This document shows, one piece after another, positions 36,680 to 45,964 of a DNA stretch of 64,000 nucleotides (position 1 is its first letter; each line of letters opens with the position of its first letter). The translations under genes and the position numbers were made by a program. The notes beneath the pieces are model-generated. The model searched no databases. It had not been told where the DNA came from and saw only the letters and a program-made list of their open reading frames with translations. Source of the stretch: Caenispirillum bisanense (GTDB lineage: Bacteria; Pseudomonadota; Alphaproteobacteria; Rhodospirillales; UBA2165). Location of the stretch: NCBI GenBank assembly GCA_945877815.1, contig CAMDWJ010000007.1:54266-118265 (forward strand). The letters are read 5' to 3'.

Positions 36680-37819
36680 ATGACCGAGGCCTTCGGCATT
36701 TACGTGCATTGGCCATTCTGCGAATCCAAATGCCCCTACTGCGATTTCAACAGCCATGTGAGCGAGGCCGTCGATCATACGGCCTGGGCCGAGGCCTACC
36801 GGCGCGAGATCGCGCGCGTGGGCGCGGCCGCGCCGGGGCGCACGGTCACAAGCGTGTTCTTCGGCGGCGGCACGCCGACCTTGATGAAGGCGGCGACGGT
36901 CGAGATGATCTTGAGCGAGATCGCGCGCGTCTGGACCCTCGCCCCGGACGTCGAGATCACGGCCGAGGCCAATCCTTCGTCGGCCGAGATCGAGCTGTTT
37001 CGCGATTTCCGCAGCGCCGGGGTCAACCGCCTGTCGCTCGGCGTGCAAAGCTTCGATGCGGCGGCGCTCGCCTTTCTCGGGCGCCGGCACGATGTCGGCC
37101 AGGCGCTGCGCGCGATCGCGGAATCGCAGAAAGTTTTTGCACGCACGTCGTTCGATCTGATCTATGCGCGACCCGATCAGACGGAAGAAAGCTGGCGCGC
37201 TGAGCTCGGCCACGCACTTGCGCTCGCGGGCGAGCATCTGTCGGTCTATCAGCTCACCATCGAGCCCGGAACCGAGTTTCGCCGCCGCCGCATTACGCCG
37301 GCAGCCGAAGGACCGGCCGTCGATATGTTCGAGGCCACGCACGAGATGATGAACGCGGCGGGAATGCCGGCCTACGAGATTTCCAATCACGCGCGGCCGG
37401 GCGCGGAATGCCGTCACAATCTCGTCTATTGGCGGGGCGAGGATTACGCCGGCATCGGGCCGGGTGCCCACGGGCGTTTGACGCAAGATGGTGTCACGGT
37501 CGCGACCGAAGAGATCCGCGCTCCCGCCGCGTGGCTCGCCGCCGTGGCGCTTGGTGCGGGGGGCGAGCGGTCGCGCACGCCGCTGAGCGCGAGCGAAAGG
37601 ATCGAGGAAATCGTGCTGATGGGCCTGCGCCTCACCGAAGGGATTTTGCAGACGCGCTTTCGCGCCCAGACGGGCAAGGCGTTCGACGAGGCCTTGCCCA
37701 GCGACAAGATCGCGACCTTGATCGACGAAGGCTATCTCGCACGCGAGCCCGGCGCCTTGCGCGCGACACCAGCCGGATTGCAGCGGCTCAACGCAGTGAT
37801 CGAATATTTGTTGGCCTAA
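36680..37819 (+). CDS. hemW: Radical SAM haem chaperone HemW
   Basis: HemW is a CPDH-related radical SAM protein that binds haem and inserts it into respiratory enzymes. It lacks the coproporphyrinogen oxidase activity once assigned to it. The start at MTEAFGIYVHWPFCESKCPYCDFNSHV gives 379 residues. The cluster motif is CESKCPYC (CxxxCxxC, then F rather than a fourth Cys as in HemN). GGGTPTLM and the C-terminal HemN_C domain follow. The 19 upstream codons of the track ORF are not supported. Confidence 0.95.
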   Translation: MTEAFGIYVHWPFCESKCPYCDFNSHVSEAVDHTAWAEAYRREIARVGAAAPGRTVTSVFFGGGTPTLMKAATVEMILSEIARVWTLAPDVEITAEANPSSAEIELFRDFRSAGVNRLSLGVQSFDAAALAFLGRRHDVGQALRAIAESQKVFARTSFDLIYARPDQTEESWRAELGHALALAGEHLSVYQLTIEPGTEFRRRRITPAAEGPAVDMFEATHEMMNAAGMPAYEISNHARPGAECRHNLVYWRGEDYAGIGPGAHGRLTQDGVTVATEEIRAPAAWLAAVALGAGGERSRTPLSASERIEEIVLMGLRLTEGILQTRFRAQTGKAFDEALPSDKIATLIDEGYLAREPGALRATPAGLQRLNAVIEYLLA

Positions 37820-38138
37820 TTGGCGCAGGCATCGGCATCGGTTTGGCAGCGGCAGGATGTCTTGTTCCTCGCGAAGCGTGCGTTTGCGTAAGCCGAAACC
37901 GATGACGCAAAAGACGGCAACGAAAGCGCCAAGGAGGCCCGCATACACGACCATCAGCGACATGCTCGACATCCGGGCGGCGAGATTGAACTCAGAGACC
38001 CAATTGAAGACGAAGGCCGCGACCAGCAATCCCGGCAGCAGCATAAAGATGAAGACCAGCCGGTCTTTGATGCAGTGGAGCGCTGAGGTTTGGCACGTTA
38101 TTTGCCGTGACCATTGTCGCCGTCGCCGTCGGCCATGG
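37820..38138 (-). other. Gap with a possible two-helix membrane protein on the minus strand
   Basis: This 319-bp gap between hemW and the LpoA-like gene has no assignable gene. On the minus strand from the ATG at 38044 the frame reads MLLPGLLVAAFVFNWVSEF...MSLMVVYAGLLGAFVAVFCVIGFGLRKRTLREEQ. This is two good transmembrane helices and a charged end, with coding-like GC-rich third positions. The frame then runs open through hemW antisense, so its true end or a frameshift is unclear. No Shine-Dalgarno sequence is visible. Confidence 0.3.
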
Positions 38139-39563
38139 TTAATTGGTCGTGGTCGCGAAGCTGCTTGGCGCCTCGCTGATCACGGTCGCGTTGGTGATAG
38201 TGACCTGTTGGACCGATAGGCCGCGTTCGGCTACCCCGTCGGCGAGAAAGCGAAATACGCCGTCGCGTCCGGCGAAGCCTTGCGGCGACATTAGGCCCTC
38301 GACGTCGAGCGCACTTTGGCCCGGCGCAAAGAGGGCCGCGATGGCGGTCGCGTCGTAGGCGAGGGTGGCGAGGCGCGGCGGCGGCGCCCCATAGATTTCG
38401 GCATATTGTTTTTCAAACGTGGCGCGCGCCGACGGCGAGGGGGCGGCGAACCAGGCCCCCTGTAAGGCCGGTTCCTTGCCGATGCCGGGCGTGTCCCACA
38501 GTCCGGTGCCCAGCATGCGCGTTTTCTTGGGATCGATATCGTAATAGGGCAGCAGGGCCGCGATCGCTTCGAGCCGCTTGCCGCCATCGGCGATCAGCAA
38601 GGCGTCGAACGAAACGTCGCCCGCGGTCGTTTGCGTATCAAGCCTGCGCAGCGCGGCCTTCGAGACTTCGTCGTCGCGCCCGGCGAGCTCCTGCTTTTGC
38701 GCGACGAGATTGGCGCGGCGCTGGTCGAAATCGGCGAGGCGGCGCACGACCGGCGAAAAATCGACTGCGTTGGGATCGTAGGTCGCGACGCGCGTCACCT
38801 CGGCGCCGCTCAGCATTTTCACGGTATTGGCCAAGGCATCTTGAATTGCGCGGCCGTAGGTATCGTCGGGCGCCAGGATGGCCAAGCGGCGCACGCCGCG
38901 CCCATAAGCGTAACGCACCACGCGGTCGACCTGTTCGTCGGGGCGGAAGCCCATGATGAAAACGCCATCTCTGGCGACGCGCTTATCGCTGGTGAAGGCG
39001 ATCACCTTGACCCCGGCGGCGCGCGCGGCGGGTGCCACGGCTTCGACTTCTTGGCTGAAGAGCGGGCCGAGGATCAGCGAGGCGCCGTCGGCGATGGCAT
39101 AAGCCGCTGCCTGCGCGGCACCTTCGGGCGTGCCGTGGGTATCGTGCGGCAAAAGCTCGAACTTGCGGTCGGCAAAATGGAACAACGCCAGCTGCGAGGC
39201 GTTCAAGAGGGTCGTGCCGAGCGGCGCGCTCGGACCGGTGAGCGGCAGCAGGATCGCAACACGAGGAACCTCCGGCGTCAGGCGCGGAATCACCTGCGGC
39301 GTGTATCGGTCGTCGCCAGGGTCGACATTGGCCATTTGCTGGCCGTCGAGTGGGGGCTGCACGGGATCGACGGGACCCGGCACCGGTCGCGTTACTGGCG
39401 GCGGCCCAGAGGGCGGCGCCGCCTGGCCGACTTGTCCGCCCGCTTGTCTCTGGCTGAAAATAGTCGAGAATTGGTTTTTCTGGTCGCACGCGCTCAAGCC
39501 GAGCGCGAGCGTCAGTGCCGCCAGCAGCGGAACGATTTTTGAGTTCGTCTTCGATTTAAGCAT
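38139..39563 (-). CDS. LpoA-like lipoprotein, penicillin-binding protein activator
   Basis: This is an outer-membrane-type lipoprotein of 474 residues (start at 39563). The signal peptide ends in LSAC, and a Gly/Pro-rich linker runs to about residue 85. A periplasmic-binding-protein-like domain follows, beginning RVAILLPLTGPSAPLGTTLLNASQLALF. This architecture matches the LppC/LpoA family, which in gammaproteobacteria activates PBP1A for peptidoglycan synthesis. The alphaproteobacterial role is inferred from homology and from the conserved divergent position next to rsmI. Confidence 0.88.
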   Translation of the reverse strand: MLKSKTNSKIVPLLAALTLALGLSACDQKNQFSTIFSQRQAGGQVGQAAPPSGPPPVTRPVPGPVDPVQPPLDGQQMANVDPGDDRYTPQVIPRLTPEVPRVAILLPLTGPSAPLGTTLLNASQLALFHFADRKFELLPHDTHGTPEGAAQAAAYAIADGASLILGPLFSQEVEAVAPAARAAGVKVIAFTSDKRVARDGVFIMGFRPDEQVDRVVRYAYGRGVRRLAILAPDDTYGRAIQDALANTVKMLSGAEVTRVATYDPNAVDFSPVVRRLADFDQRRANLVAQKQELAGRDDEVSKAALRRLDTQTTAGDVSFDALLIADGGKRLEAIAALLPYYDIDPKKTRMLGTGLWDTPGIGKEPALQGAWFAAPSPSARATFEKQYAEIYGAPPPRLATLAYDATAIAALFAPGQSALDVEGLMSPQGFAGRDGVFRFLADGVAERGLSVQQVTITNATVISEAPSSFATTTN

Positions 39564-39685
39564 GGACGATAGGCGTGGCACGGCAAACTCCAAACGCGCG
39601 CGGACGCAAGCCTGTTCCGGGGCCCTCATCCGACCAGGGCGAGCCTAGCGGCGCGCCCCTTCTAAGTAAACGCCATGGTAAAATT

Positions 39686-40567
39686 ATGGGCAAAATTGTG
39701 GGCGACGCCGGGGCGCCGCTGCCGGCAGGTTTGCATCTGGTGGCCACACCCATCGGCAATCTCGGCGATATCTCGCGCCGTGCGCTAGAGACCTTGGCCG
39801 CCGTCGATGCGATCGCCTGCGAAGATACGCGGGTGACCGGCGGGCTGTTGGCTCGGCTCGGCATCTCGACGCCGCTCATTCCCTATCACGATCACAATGC
39901 CGACGAGGTGCGCCCTCGGCTTTTGGCGCGGTTGGACGCCGGCGAGAGCGTGGCGCTGGTCTCCGATGCCGGCATGCCGGCGATCGCCGATCCCGGCTAC
40001 AAGCTGGTGCGCGCCTGCATCGAGGCCGGGCACGCGGTGAGCGCGGTGCCGGGCGCCAATGCGGCGCTGATGGGCCTCGTGCTGTCGGGCCTGCCCACCG
40101 ATCGTTTCCTGTTCGAGGGGTTCTTACCCGCCAAAACCGTGGCGCGCCAAAAGGTACTGCACACCCTAGCCACCGTGCCGGCGACTTTGATCTTTTACGA
40201 ATCCGGTCCGCGCCTCGCCGATTCGCTGGCCGATATGGCGGCGGTGCTGGGCGCTCGCGGCGGCGCCGTGGCGCGCGAACTTACCAAGCTGTTCGAGGAG
40301 GTGCGGCGCGGCACGCTGGCCGAGTTGGCCGCGCATTATGCCGAAGTCGGCCCACCGAAGGGCGAGATTGTGATCGTCGCGGGTCCGCCCGCCGCGCGCG
40401 CGGCCGAATCGACCGAGACCATCGAACAGATGCTGGAGAGCGCACTCCGCACCATGAGCGTGCGCGATGCCGCCGAGGCGGTCGCGGCGGCGAGCGGGCG
40501 TCCGAAGCGCGAAGTCTATGCTCAGGCGCTGGCCCTGTCGGGACGTAAGAATGAGACGGCGGGGTAG
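39686..40567 (+). CDS. rsmI: 16S rRNA (cytidine-1402-2'-O)-methyltransferase RsmI
   Basis: This SAM-dependent enzyme makes the 2'-O-methyl of m4Cm1402 in the ribosomal P site. Starting at the ATG at 39686 the protein is 293 residues, close to the usual length; the longer track ORF overlaps the LpoA-like gene's promoter. The tetrapyrrole-methylase fold is shown by LVATPIGNLGDISRRAL, ACEDTRVTGGLL, LVSDAGMPAIADPG and FEGFLPAK. Its last 17 bp overlap the yraN-type gene. Confidence 0.95.
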   Translation: MGKIVGDAGAPLPAGLHLVATPIGNLGDISRRALETLAAVDAIACEDTRVTGGLLARLGISTPLIPYHDHNADEVRPRLLARLDAGESVALVSDAGMPAIADPGYKLVRACIEAGHAVSAVPGANAALMGLVLSGLPTDRFLFEGFLPAKTVARQKVLHTLATVPATLIFYESGPRLADSLADMAAVLGARGGAVARELTKLFEEVRRGTLAELAAHYAEVGPPKGEIVIVAGPPAARAAESTETIEQMLESALRTMSVRDAAEAVAAASGRPKREVYAQALALSGRKNETAG

Positions 40568-40964
40568 CGCCCGCGATCGGGCCAGAGATCGTGTGGGCGC
40601 CTTCGCCTTTGGGCTGTCGGCCGAAACCCTCGCTGCTTGGTTGTTGCGTCTCAAGGGGTACCGCGTGCTCGCGTGGCGCTCTAAACACCCGGTCGGCGAA
40701 ATCGATCTCGTCGTGCGTCGCGGAAACCTGATCGCCTTTGTCGAGGTCAAGGCGCGGCGTGCCGCCGGCGAGGCGATCCATGCGATCACGCCCAACCAGC
40801 GCCGGCGTATCGAGCGCGCGGCCGAATCCTTCGTTGCCCGCAACCCATCCTTGAGCCAATGCGATTGGCGTTTCGATGTCGTTCTGGTCGATGGCGCGGG
40901 CTGGCCGTGTCACATGCAGGACGCTTGGCGACCGGGCGAATCGGACGGCCAATCGGAAAATTGA
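40551..40964 (+). CDS. YraN-family (UPF0102) nuclease-like protein
   Basis: This 137-residue protein has the restriction-endonuclease-like UPF0102 fold. The GEIDLVVRRGNLIAFVEVKAR segment contains the D...ExK metal-binding core. The following NQRRRIERAAESFVARNP and CDWRFDVVLV segments are typical. The family is thought to process DNA, but its substrate is unknown. It overlaps rsmI, as in many proteobacteria (rsmI-lpoA-yraN-dolP order). Here the next conserved gene (BON protein) is displaced by the zinc cassette. Confidence 0.9.
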   Translation: MRRRGSARDRARDRVGAFAFGLSAETLAAWLLRLKGYRVLAWRSKHPVGEIDLVVRRGNLIAFVEVKARRAAGEAIHAITPNQRRRIERAAESFVARNPSLSQCDWRFDVVLVDGAGWPCHMQDAWRPGESDGQSEN

Positions 40965-40987
40965 GTCCCTTGCGCGTCAATTTCGAT

Positions 40988-41020
40988 ATGATATAACATT
41001 ATTTAAATATGTTATATCAT
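40988..41020 (+). promoter_or_regulatory. Zur-like double operator before the zinc cassette
   Basis: ATGATATAACAT and ATGTTATATCAT form a perfect 12-bp inverted repeat around a 9-nt AT spacer. Each arm is itself one mismatch from the palindrome ATGTTATAACAT, the core of known Zur boxes, and the two centres lie 21 bp apart. The genes downstream are a zinc-type binding protein and permease, which fits Zur repression under zinc-replete conditions. The zur gene is not in the window. Fur-family sites of other metals are an alternative. Confidence 0.65.
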
Positions 41021-41044
41021 CCGTTGTTTGTTCTGGGGGGACTC

Positions 41045-42376
41045 ATGCTTCGACATAGGAAAATTTACGGCGCGGCGGTTTTGGCCGTTGGCATGTTCGC
41101 GGCTCAATCGGCGATTGCGCAAGAATCCGACATGGCGGCGATCCGACGCCAAGTTGAGGCCATGAAGGCCGACTATGAATCCAAAATTCGCGAATTGGAA
41201 CGGAGGCTTGTGAAAACAGAGGCCACGGCGACCCAGGCAGCGACGACGGCGGCGAAAAATGCTCCGGCGGCTTCCGAGACGAAAAACGCCAACAGCTTCA
41301 ATCCGCAGGTCAGCGTGGTCCTTAACGGAGGCTATTCGCATTTCCAAGACGCCCCCGCCGGTCGCGCCCGCATCCCCGGTTTCGTTTCGGCTCCAGAATA
41401 TTCCCTGGGAAATCGAGGATTTTCAATCGCGGAATCCGAGCTGCAATTCAAGGCCAATGTGGATCAGGTTCTCGCCGGTCAATTGACCTTGGCGGTCGAC
41501 GCCGCAAACGAAGTTGAGGTCGAAGAGGCCTTTATTGAGACGTTGGCTTTGCCGTTGGGCCTTACGGCCAAGGGCGGGCGCTTCCTGTCGGGCATCGGTT
41601 ATCTCAATCAGAAACATGCCCACGAGTGGGAATTCATCGATGCGCCGCTGCCCTACGTCGCCTTTCTCGGCAATCAGTATCGCGACGACGGTGTGCAGAT
41701 GCGCTGGCTGGCGCCGACCGACATGTTTCTCGAATTTGGCGGCGAACTGTTCCGCGGCAACAATTTCCCAGGCGCCAATTCCAGTCACGGCAAGGGCGCC
41801 TATTCGACCTTCGTGCATTTCGGCGACGATATCGGGGCCAGCAGCAGTTGGCAGGGGGGGCTGTCCTACCTGCGCACCGAGGCACGCGGTCGCGATCTCG
41901 GCTCCTCCAACGATGACAATTCCGAAGTTTTTAGAGGGTTCAGCAACCTCGGTATCGCAAGCTTGGTTTACAAATGGGCGCCGGATGGCAATCCAACCGA
42001 GCGCAACCTGAAACTAAGCGGCGAATATTTCTACCAGCGTGAGACCGGTAGCTTCGACGGAACCCCGGCCGACCGCGACAATGACGGCTGGTACCTTCAG
42101 GGTGTTTACCAGTTTATCCCGCAATGGAAAGCCGGCCTGCGCTACGACCGCCTCGCCGCCGATGAGTCGATCAACCCTGGCCTCGCAGGCACGGCACTCG
42201 ACAGCCGGGGCGGCACGCCCCAGCGCGGCAGCGCCTTGCTCGAATACGACACCAGCGAATTCGGCCGAATCCGCCTTCAATATAGCCGCGACGACTCGAT
42301 GGTCGGCGAACCCAACAATATTGTCCGGCTGCAATATACCGTCATCCTCGGGCCGCACGCGGCGCATGGCTACTGA
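41045..42376 (+). CDS. Outer-membrane beta-barrel protein of the zinc cassette
   Basis: This protein of 443 residues starts at MLRHRKIYGAAVL; the ATG at 41045 follows GGGGGG. A signal peptide ends QSAIAQ. A short coiled coil follows (DMAAIRRQVEAMKADYESKIRELERRL), as in porins with a periplasmic trimer stalk. The rest has alternating barrel-like strands rich in Gly, Tyr and Phe. The last residues (IVRLQYTVILGPHAAHGY) include a His-Gly-Tyr end. Position behind the Zur-like site and before ZnuA/ZnuB-like genes suggests zinc passage across the outer membrane. Confidence 0.75.
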   Translation: MLRHRKIYGAAVLAVGMFAAQSAIAQESDMAAIRRQVEAMKADYESKIRELERRLVKTEATATQAATTAAKNAPAASETKNANSFNPQVSVVLNGGYSHFQDAPAGRARIPGFVSAPEYSLGNRGFSIAESELQFKANVDQVLAGQLTLAVDAANEVEVEEAFIETLALPLGLTAKGGRFLSGIGYLNQKHAHEWEFIDAPLPYVAFLGNQYRDDGVQMRWLAPTDMFLEFGGELFRGNNFPGANSSHGKGAYSTFVHFGDDIGASSSWQGGLSYLRTEARGRDLGSSNDDNSEVFRGFSNLGIASLVYKWAPDGNPTERNLKLSGEYFYQRETGSFDGTPADRDNDGWYLQGVYQFIPQWKAGLRYDRLAADESINPGLAGTALDSRGGTPQRGSALLEYDTSEFGRIRLQYSRDDSMVGEPNNIVRLQYTVILGPHAAHGY

Positions 42377-42378
42377 CC

Positions 42379-43299
42379 GTGAAAACGGCGCATATCTTTC
42401 TTGTCGCCGCCACGTTGTGGTGTCTCGCTGGAGACCCGGCGCGCGCCGAGTTCAAGATATTTGCCTGTGAGCCGGAATGGGGGAGCCTGATCGATGAATT
42501 GGCGGGGGACAAAGCTTCAGTCTATGTCGCCACCACGGCCCAACAAGATCCCCATCATATCGATGCGCGACCCAGCCTCATCGCACGGGCACGCGCCGCC
42601 GACATGACGGTCTGCACCGGCGCGGAACTCGAGGCCGGCTGGTTGCCCGCTGTGCAGCGGCAATCGGCGAATCCAAAAATCCAGCCGGGCGCACCCGGCA
42701 ATTTCGAGGCGGCGGCTTATGTGCGCATGCTCGATGTCCCGGCGCGACTCGACCGCGCAGACGGCGACGTGCATGCCGCCGGCAATCCGCATGTCCAAAC
42801 CGATCCACGCAATATCCAACGCATCGCAGGTGCCTTGGCATCCACTCTGATTCTCCTCGATCCGTCGAACGGCGCATACTACGAGGAGCGCCACCGGGGT
42901 TTCGTCGCACGTTGGACCGCCGCTATCGAACGTTGGCAGACGGCGGCGGCACCTTTGCGCGGGCAACCGGTCGCCGTGCAGCACAAGAACTGGGCCTATC
43001 TATTCGCTTGGTTGGATCTCAGGGAATCCGTGGCGCTGGAGCCGAAGCCTGGCGTGCCGCCGTCGGCGGGATATCTTGCCGAGGTCGTCTCGAAGGTGCG
43101 CAGCGCGCCGCCCCGCATGGTCATTCGCGCCGCCCACGAAAATGCGCGGCCGTCCGAGTTCCTGACCGCACAGACAAAAATACCGGCCGTGATGCTGCCC
43201 TTCACCGTGGGCGGAACGCCGGGTGCTGCGAATTTGTTCGGGCTATTCGACGATACGATCGCGCGCTTTCTCGCGGCTCTAGATGTCGGTAAACCTTGA
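42379..43299 (+). CDS. ZnuA-like metal-binding periplasmic protein
   Basis: This cluster A-I (ZnuA/TroA family) binding protein of 306 residues has a signal peptide (to PARAE). Likely metal ligands are His in DPHHIDARPS, His in GNPHVQTDP and His in VAVQHKNWAYLF, with an acidic residue near the end. It lacks the long His-rich loop of many ZnuA proteins. It follows the outer-membrane gene by 2 bp and overlaps the permease by 17 bp. Zinc is the most likely ligand given the operator; manganese is possible. Confidence 0.85.
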   Translation: MKTAHIFLVAATLWCLAGDPARAEFKIFACEPEWGSLIDELAGDKASVYVATTAQQDPHHIDARPSLIARARAADMTVCTGAELEAGWLPAVQRQSANPKIQPGAPGNFEAAAYVRMLDVPARLDRADGDVHAAGNPHVQTDPRNIQRIAGALASTLILLDPSNGAYYEERHRGFVARWTAAIERWQTAAAPLRGQPVAVQHKNWAYLFAWLDLRESVALEPKPGVPPSAGYLAEVVSKVRSAPPRMVIRAAHENARPSEFLTAQTKIPAVMLPFTVGGTPGAANLFGLFDDTIARFLAALDVGKP

Positions 43300-44047
43300 T
43301 ATCGTCCTTTTGGCGCCGGCGTTCGTCGCCGGATTGCTGGTCGTCGCCACGCACGTTCCGCTCGGCCAGCGGGTTCTTGCGCGCGGTGTCGTCTTTCTCG
43401 ATCTTGCCGTGGCGCAAGTCGCCTCGTTCGGTGTTATCGGCGCGGACGCCCTTGGTTGGGAGATCGGCGATTGGCACGCGCAATTCGCGGCAATCGTCGC
43501 CGCCCTTCTCGCTGCGGCTCTGCTGGTCTGGGCCGATCGCCGCTGGCCGGAGGTGCAGGAAGCTCTGATCGGCGTGTTGTTCGTCACGGCGGCCAGCGCG
43601 GAATTCCTGGTGCTCGCCAACAATCCCCACGGCGGCGAGCATGTGAAGGATATGCTGGCCGGACAAATCCTTTGGGTGACGTGGGACGGTTTGCTGCCGC
43701 TCGCCGTCGTTTCCGCCGCGATACTGTCGATATGGATTTGCCTGCGCGACAGACTTGGCAATTTCGGCTTCTACGCGCTCTTCGCACTTTGCGTGACGCA
43801 GTCGGTTCAATTCGTCGGCATCTATCTGGTTTTCGCGACCCTCATCTTGCCGGCCCTGGCTGCGCTGTGCGTTCCGTCGCATTGGTCGTCGCGTTGGGCC
43901 TTGGCCGTCGGCTACGGGATGGGCGCTGTGGGCTATGGAGCCGGTTTGGCAATCTCCGCGCTCCGGGATCTGCCGAGTGGGCCGAGCGTCGTCTGCGTGC
44001 TGGTCTTGATATTTCTCGCCACGGCGCTGGTACGTCGTTTTGCCTGA
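43283..44047 (+). CDS. ZnuB-like ABC-3 metal permease
   Basis: This inner-membrane permease of 254 residues has about seven to eight helices and belongs to the ABC-3 family. Typical stretches are GVVFLDLAVAQVASFGVIGAD and CVTQSVQFVGIYLVFATLILPALAAL (the family's LLPAA-like end). It overlaps the binding-protein gene by 17 bp. The cassette ends here without a ZnuC-like ATPase, which an ABC importer requires. Either a distant ATPase is shared or the gene was lost. Confidence 0.85.
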   Translation: MSVNLDIVLLAPAFVAGLLVVATHVPLGQRVLARGVVFLDLAVAQVASFGVIGADALGWEIGDWHAQFAAIVAALLAAALLVWADRRWPEVQEALIGVLFVTAASAEFLVLANNPHGGEHVKDMLAGQILWVTWDGLLPLAVVSAAILSIWICLRDRLGNFGFYALFALCVTQSVQFVGIYLVFATLILPALAALCVPSHWSSRWALAVGYGMGAVGYGAGLAISALRDLPSGPSVVCVLVLIFLATALVRRFA

Positions 44048-44168
44048 TTTTCGCCGGATTTAGCCCATATGGGAGCGTTGCGCCGGCGCGCGACCCGGAT
44101 AGAATGGCAGCGATTCGCGAAAACGGGCCCAGGTACCGAACCTTGGCGCCCGACCCTGAGGAGTAGAC

Positions 44169-44774
44169 ATGATGATACGACGCCCGCTCGCGACCGCTTC
44201 GATGGTTCTGGCGTTAGGCCTGATGGTGTCCGGGCTCGCCGGGTGTGCTGCGGTTGTCGGGGCCGGCGCGGTTGTCGGCGGTGCCGCCTCCGAGGAACGT
44301 GGCCTGCGCGGTCGGACCAGCGATCTTGGCATCCAGGCACGGGTCGCCGACAAATTCGTCCAGGAACGCCTGAGGTTGATCACCGATATCGGCGTCGAGG
44401 TTTATGAAGGCCGCGTGCTGTTGACGGGCGCCACCACCGATACGACGCTGTCGGACAAGGCCGTGGCGCTGAGCTATCAGGTCGAAGGCGTGCAGGCGGT
44501 GATAAATGAAATCCAGCACCTATCGACCGGCGCCGCGGATTTCGCGCACGATACCTGGATCTCGACTCAGCTGCTCTCTAAGATCACCTTTGACAAGGAT
44601 ATCCTTTCGATCAATTACAGCATCGAAACGGTGAACCGGGTCGTCTATCTCATCGGCATCGCCCAGAACCGCGCCGAAGTCGAGAAGGTCATCGCGCATG
44701 CGAGCAATATCGAATATGTCACCAAGGTGGTGAATCACGTGCGCATCAAACAGGCCACCATCCCGGCCGCCTGA
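44169..44774 (+). CDS. Dual BON-domain lipoprotein (DolP/YraP-like)
   Basis: This periplasmic lipoprotein of 201 residues has a lipobox LAGC near residue 26. Two BON domains follow: [24 protein letters not shown] and [35 protein letters not shown]. This is the architecture of DolP (YraP), which binds anionic phospholipids and supports BAM function and outer-membrane integrity. In E. coli yraP is in the same rsmI/lpoA/yraN neighbourhood, supporting orthology. The first residues may instead start at the second ATG. Confidence 0.9.
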   Translation: MMIRRPLATASMVLALGLMVSGLAGCAAVVGAGAVVGGAASEERGLRGRTSDLGIQARVADKFVQERLRLITDIGVEVYEGRVLLTGATTDTTLSDKAVALSYQVEGVQAVINEIQHLSTGAADFAHDTWISTQLLSKITFDKDILSINYSIETVNRVVYLIGIAQNRAEVEKVIAHASNIEYVTKVVNHVRIKQATIPAA

Positions 44775-44812
44775 CGCCTTATTGCTCTTTCCCTCTCACG
44801 GATCGAATTTTC

Positions 44813-45766
44813 ATGTCCCTCGTCGTCGCCATTCAGATGGATCCCATCGACCGCATCAATATCGATGCGGATTCGACCTTCGTGCTGGCGCTCGAGGCGC
44901 AGGCGCGCGGCTATACGCTCTATCATTATTTGCCGCAGGACATGGCGTTGAATCACAAGCGGGTCGTCGCGCATGCGCGCCCGCTCAAGGTGCAACGCAA
45001 GGTCGGCGAACATTTCAGCTTCGGCGCCGCCGAATGGATCGATCTCGCCAAGGCGGACGTGGTGTTGATGCGTCAGGATCCGCCCTTCGACATGGCCTAT
45101 ATCACCGCGACGCATCTGCTGGAGCATATCCATCCGCGCACATTGGTGGTCAACGATCCGGTCAGCGTGCGTAACGCGCCGGAAAAATTGTTCGTCACGC
45201 ATTTTCCCGAATTCATGCCGCCGACGGTGATCACCTCGAACCGCGAGCAGATTCTGGCCTTCCGAGCCGAGCACAAGGACATCATCGTCAAGCCGCTGTT
45301 CGGCAATGGCGGGTCTGGTGTGTTCCACATCACCGAGGGCGACGAGAATTTGAACGCGTTGTTGGAGACCTTCACGCAGCTCTACCGCGAGCCGGTGATC
45401 GTGCAGCGCTACATGCCGGCCGTGCGCGCCGGCGACAAACGCATCATCCTGATCGACGGCAAGCCGGCGGGCGCGCTCAACCGCGTGCCGGCCAAGGGCG
45501 AAGCGCGCTCCAACCTGCATGTCGGCGGCACGGCCGAGCAATCCAAGCTCACCAAGCGCGAACACGCCATCTGCGAGGCGATCGGCCCGTCACTCAAGGA
45601 GCGCGGATTGGTCTTTGTCGGGATCGACGTGATCGGCGATTATATGACCGAGATCAACGTGACCTCGCCGACCTGCCTGCAGGAGATCAACCATTTCGAC
45701 GGCACCAAGCTCGAAGCCGATATCTGGGACGCGATCGAAGCGCGCCTGGCTCGCTCCATAAAATAG
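44813..45766 (+). CDS. gshB: Glutathione synthetase
   Basis: GshB joins gamma-glutamylcysteine and glycine with ATP to form glutathione in the cytosol. At 317 residues it has normal length. ATP-grasp features are [14 protein letters not shown] (Gly-rich loop), [23 protein letters not shown] and the metal-binding [14 protein letters not shown]. It follows the BON-lipoprotein gene by 38 bp, the conserved alphaproteobacterial order. Confidence 0.97.
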   Translation: MSLVVAIQMDPIDRINIDADSTFVLALEAQARGYTLYHYLPQDMALNHKRVVAHARPLKVQRKVGEHFSFGAAEWIDLAKADVVLMRQDPPFDMAYITATHLLEHIHPRTLVVNDPVSVRNAPEKLFVTHFPEFMPPTVITSNREQILAFRAEHKDIIVKPLFGNGGSGVFHITEGDENLNALLETFTQLYREPVIVQRYMPAVRAGDKRIILIDGKPAGALNRVPAKGEARSNLHVGGTAEQSKLTKREHAICEAIGPSLKERGLVFVGIDVIGDYMTEINVTSPTCLQEINHFDGTKLEADIWDAIEARLARSIK

Positions 45767-45843
45767 GGCGGCGCGTCCCTCGTGAATTCATCGTCGCTCT
45801 TTGCCCCGAAAATCTCGGATTTCCGCGATAGTTGCGTCCCGAT

Positions 45844-45964
45844 GCATCGACATTGGGCTGACATTTGATCGATACCGCATCGACTTGGGATCGACATTTC
45901 ATCGACATCGGATCGACATTCGATCGTCCGCAGATCGACAGAAAATAAACACCCCATCGACATT
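45844..45964. repeat. Eleven-unit array of 11-bp repeats (GGATCGACATT)
   Basis: The gap between gshB and the minus-strand glycosyltransferase contains units spaced exactly 11 bp. They are GCATCGACATT, GGGCTGACATT, TGATCGATACC, GCATCGACTTG, GGATCGACATT, TCATCGACATC, GGATCGACATT, CGATCGTCCGC, AGATCGACAGA, a degenerate unit, and CCATCGACATT. The first unit is preceded by CCGATGCATCG, as in the 35973-36012 array. The remainder of the 353-bp gap (45767-45843, 45965-46119) shows no gene. Confidence 0.75.

Noticed and set aside
36560-38044. A 494-residue minus-strand protein
   Set aside because: Most of it is antisense to hemW with shadow-type composition; only the first 60-70 residues look protein-like.
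45844-45964. CRISPR array
   Set aside because: Units are 11 bp with no unique spacers between longer repeats, and no cas gene is present.
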